Of a DNA stretch of 5,799 bases, positions 5,662-5,799 are shown piece by piece. The DNA is taken from assembly GCA_947483095.1 (NCBI GenBank), contig CANKLD010000085.1:1-5799 (forward strand), written 5' to 3'. The notes beneath the pieces were generated by a model that saw nothing but the letters and a program-made list of their open reading frames with translations, did no database searches and had not been told where the DNA came from. Origin of the DNA: Bacteroidota bacterium (GTDB taxonomy: Bacteria; Bacteroidota; Bacteroidia; Flavobacteriales; Flavobacteriaceae). Positions within the stretch are counted from its first letter, which is position 1; the number at the start of each line of letters is the position of its first letter. Both the position numbers and the translations under genes were made by a program.

Positions 5662-5799
5662 ATGGAACAAGTCTTAAAAAAAGAAGGTCGTTACACCTAT
5701 TTTGAAGCTGGCGAAGGAACCCCAATAATCGTTTTACACGGATTAATGGGAGGATTGAGCAACTTTGAATCTGCGGGCGCGTTTTTTTCTAAAAAGGGA
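5662..5799 (+). CDS. Alpha/beta-fold hydrolase (N-terminal 46 codons only)
   Basis: This gene is divergent from mraZ and runs off the right edge. Its first 46 residues start MEQVLKKEGRYTYFEAGEGT, followed by PIIVLHGLMGGLSNF. The G-E-G-x-P-I-[IV]-[LV]-L-H-G pattern is the first strands and oxyanion-hole HG (H26-G27) of the alpha/beta hydrolase fold. The catalytic Ser, Asp/Glu and His all lie beyond the window, so neither activity nor substrate can be judged; esterase, lipase, C-C hydrolase and haloperoxidase-like members share this start. The ATG at 5662 is preceded by A/T-rich sequence without a Shine-Dalgarno motif, and by a good TAnnTTTG element 24 bases upstream. I recall similar hydrolase genes beside mraZ in Flavobacteriaceae, but a functional link to cell wall synthesis is unproven. 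Confidence 0.88.
   Translation, partial: MEQVLKKEGRYTYFEAGEGTPIIVLHGLMGGLSNFESAGAFFSKKG

Overview
This AT-rich window is the start of a division and cell wall (dcw) gene cluster from the Bacteroidota, most likely Flavobacteriaceae and probably Flavobacterium or a close relative. The evidence is the gene order mraZ-rsmH-ftsL-ftsI-murE-mraY with no murF between murE and mraY, a class B PBP ending in one PASTA domain, and start sites without Shine-Dalgarno sequences. The promoter candidates also have the TAnnTTTG -7 element of this phylum. The taxonomic call rests on recognition, not on a database search.

Layout from right to left, all on the minus strand: mraZ (5304-4831, TTG start), rsmH (4856-3948, overlapping mraZ), an ftsL-like gene (3944-3594), ftsI/PBP (3600-1597), murE (1600-137, GTG start, 4-base overlap with ftsI) and the first 30 codons of mraY (90-1). 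The five complete genes overlap or lie 3 bases apart, and I see no internal terminator, so they almost certainly form one operon running out of the left edge. The only larger internal gap is 46 bases before mraY. On the plus strand, an alpha/beta-hydrolase gene starts at 5662, diverges from mraZ and leaves the right edge after 46 codons.

The 357-base divergent intergenic region (5305-5661) is the main non-coding stretch. Next to mraZ it holds three GTGG(T/G)(A) elements in exact 10-base phase plus a fourth 21 bases further out. This matches the known architecture of MraZ autoregulatory operators. It also holds a -7 candidate for each of the two divergent transcripts, and a middle section of about 200 bases with small inverted and direct repeats that I cannot explain.

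Functionally, MraZ regulates the cluster and RsmH methylates 16S rRNA. FtsL-like and FtsI are membrane divisome proteins, with FtsI crosslinking septal peptidoglycan. MurE adds the third stem-peptide residue, predicted meso-diaminopimelate, and MraY makes lipid I. I see no frameshift, mobile element, CRISPR array or RNA gene, and no undescribed system. The points most worth a second look are the MraZ box array, the TTG start of mraZ, and the unexplained part of the intergenic region.
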